From: Flavobacterium humidisoli
GTDB taxonomy: Bacteria; Bacteroidota; Bacteroidia; Flavobacteriales; Flavobacteriaceae
Direction of reading: 5' to 3'
DNA: 64,000 bases
Assembly: GCF_023272795.1 (NCBI RefSeq)
Contig: NZ_CP096829.1
Location: 434,001-498,000, forward strand
Position numbers and translations under genes: made by a program. The notes below the pieces were generated by a model. The model was given only the letters and a program-made list of their open reading frames with translations. It was not told the origin of the DNA and did no database searches. Positions 62,968 through 64,000 of the stretch are shown in pieces (position 1 is the stretch's first letter; each line of letters starts with the position of its first letter).

Positions 62968-64000
62968 ATGCAGGGAGAAGATGACTTAAGAGGATTAGCC
63001 AAAATCATGGAGTTTATGAGAGCGGTCAGTATTTTATTAGTCCTGATGCACTGCTATTGGTTTTGTTACGAGTTTTTCAAAGAAGAACAATGGACATTAT
63101 CTGTCATTGATAAAATACTGGGAAACTTTCAGCGCACAGCAGGACTGTTTTCCCATACGCTGTATACGAAGGTATTTGCTTTGGTTCTTTTGGCATTAAG
63201 CTGTTTGGGCAGTAAGGGTGTTAAAAATGAAAAGATTACATGGAGCAAAATCTATACAGCGCTTACAATAGGCGTTATTTTTTTCTTTCTCAATACGCCA
63301 TTACTCAGGCTGCCCATTGAAATGGCCGCATTTTTATATGTTTTCACCTTGAGTTTGGGATATATTTCACTGCTGATGGCAGGTGTATGGATGAGCAGGC
63401 TGCTCAAAAATAACCTAATGGAGGATGTATTTAATATGGAAAACGAAAGTTTTATGCAGGAAACCCGGTTGATGCAAAATGAGTATTCCATCAATCTGCC
63501 TACTAAATTCTGGTATCGCAAAAAACAGCACAATGGCTGGATAAATATTGTAAATCCTTTCCGCGCGACTATCGTATTAGGCACCCCGGGTTCCGGTAAA
63601 TCGTATGCCATTGTAAACAACTACATTAAACAGCAAATCGAGAAAGGTTTTTCGATGTACATCTATGATTTCAAGTTTGATGACCTTTCTACCATTGCGT
63701 ACAACCATCTATTACAACATACCGACAAATACAAAGTCAAACCAAAGTTTTACGTCATCAATTTTGATGATCCCAGAAGAAGCCATCGATGCAATCCGAT
63801 CAATCCTGATTTTATGACCGACATATCTGATGCTTACGAATCAGCCTATACCATTATGCTTAACCTGAACCGTTCGTGGATTCAAAAACAGGGAGATTTC
63901 TTTGTCGAAAGCCCGATTATTCTTTTGGCGGCTATCATCTGGTTTTTGAAGATTTATGATAATGGAAAGTATTGTACTTTTCCTCATGCTATTGAACTGC
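62968..64000 (+). CDS. mobC: type IV coupling protein MobC, partial
   Basis: The start at 62968 opens a frame that runs off the window (344 codons seen). Four membrane segments lie in about the first 140 residues (for example FALVLLALSCLGS and FLYVFTLSLGYISLL), then the P-loop GTPGSGKS at 205-212 and YIYDFKFDDLS (residues about 231-241). It couples the MobB-DNA complex to the Tra channel. It is the usual third gene of the mob block. Confidence 0.92.
   Translation, partial: MQGEDDLRGLAKIMEFMRAVSILLVLMHCYWFCYEFFKEEQWTLSVIDKILGNFQRTAGLFSHTLYTKVFALVLLALSCLGSKGVKNEKITWSKIYTALTIGVIFFFLNTPLLRLPIEMAAFLYVFTLSLGYISLLMAGVWMSRLLKNNLMEDVFNMENESFMQETRLMQNEYSINLPTKFWYRKKQHNGWINIVNPFRATIVLGTPGSGKSYAIVNNYIKQQIEKGFSMYIYDFKFDDLSTIAYNHLLQHTDKYKVKPKFYVINFDDPRRSHRCNPINPDFMTDISDAYESAYTIMLNLNRSWIQKQGDFFVESPIILLAAIIWFLKIYDNGKYCTFPHAIEL

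Overview
The window is a piece of an AT-rich Bacteroidota (Flavobacteriia, most like Flavobacterium) chromosome carrying the left part of a large integrative and conjugative element (ICE). Three things point to the host group. Promoters match the Bacteroidota TTG-N19/20-TAnnTTTG pattern. The chromosomal gene repertoire (MarR/GbsR-DUF2071-DCC-epimerase cluster, chalcone-isomerase-like protein, UbiA-like protein, MlaE/MlaF pair) is flavobacterial. The transfer genes are the CTnDOT-type tra set.

Bases 1-27100 are ordinary chromosome. They hold the end of an M3 peptidase gene; a zeta-toxin-like kinase with a 53-codon overlapping partner; SanA-like protein; a Na+/H+ antiporter; a GbsR/MarR regulator heading a five-gene cluster with a shared inverted-repeat candidate operator; glycine decarboxylase gcvP; a ketoacyl synthase; methyltransferase, glycosyltransferase and MlaE/MlaF genes; SprT, SDR, M28 and acyl-CoA dehydrogenase genes; a glutamate-type dehydrogenase; a tonB-like gene convergent with exbBD; folC; and tRNA-Val(UAC). 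Between genes lie factor-independent terminators, palindromic repeats, a triple long repeat (22592-23108) and two copies of a structured RNA resembling Flavo-1.

From tRNA-Val (27023-27100) onward the sequence is an ICE that runs past base 64000. It begins with a tyrosine recombinase (27368-28690) whose first catalytic Arg position is Ala. The cargo follows, all on the minus strand: a 1320-residue sacsin-type ATPase/DUF3883 protein, then an array of six unrelated single genes (33166-38087). Each array gene is followed by a hairpin-forming repeat resembling an integron attC site, with no integron integrase in view. A 3'-terminal fragment of an ICE backbone gene (33000-33077) duplicates the end of the intact copy (38615-38911) on the other side of the array.

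The ICE backbone follows in modules: small DNA-binding proteins (38615-39180), ssb, DUF932 and a PRTRC module (39607-45179, plus strand), two regulators (45439-46524), the type IV secretion operon traQ-O-N-M-L-X-K-J-I-G-F-E (47045-56523, minus), traD, two DUF3408 proteins and traA (57581-59681, minus), a noncoding probable oriT region, then mobA, mobB and the start of mobC (60433-64000, plus). The backbone is visibly richer in G+C than the chromosome and the cargo. Together these genes would excise the element at tRNA-Val, nick and carry the DNA (MobA/B/C), and move it through the Tra channel.
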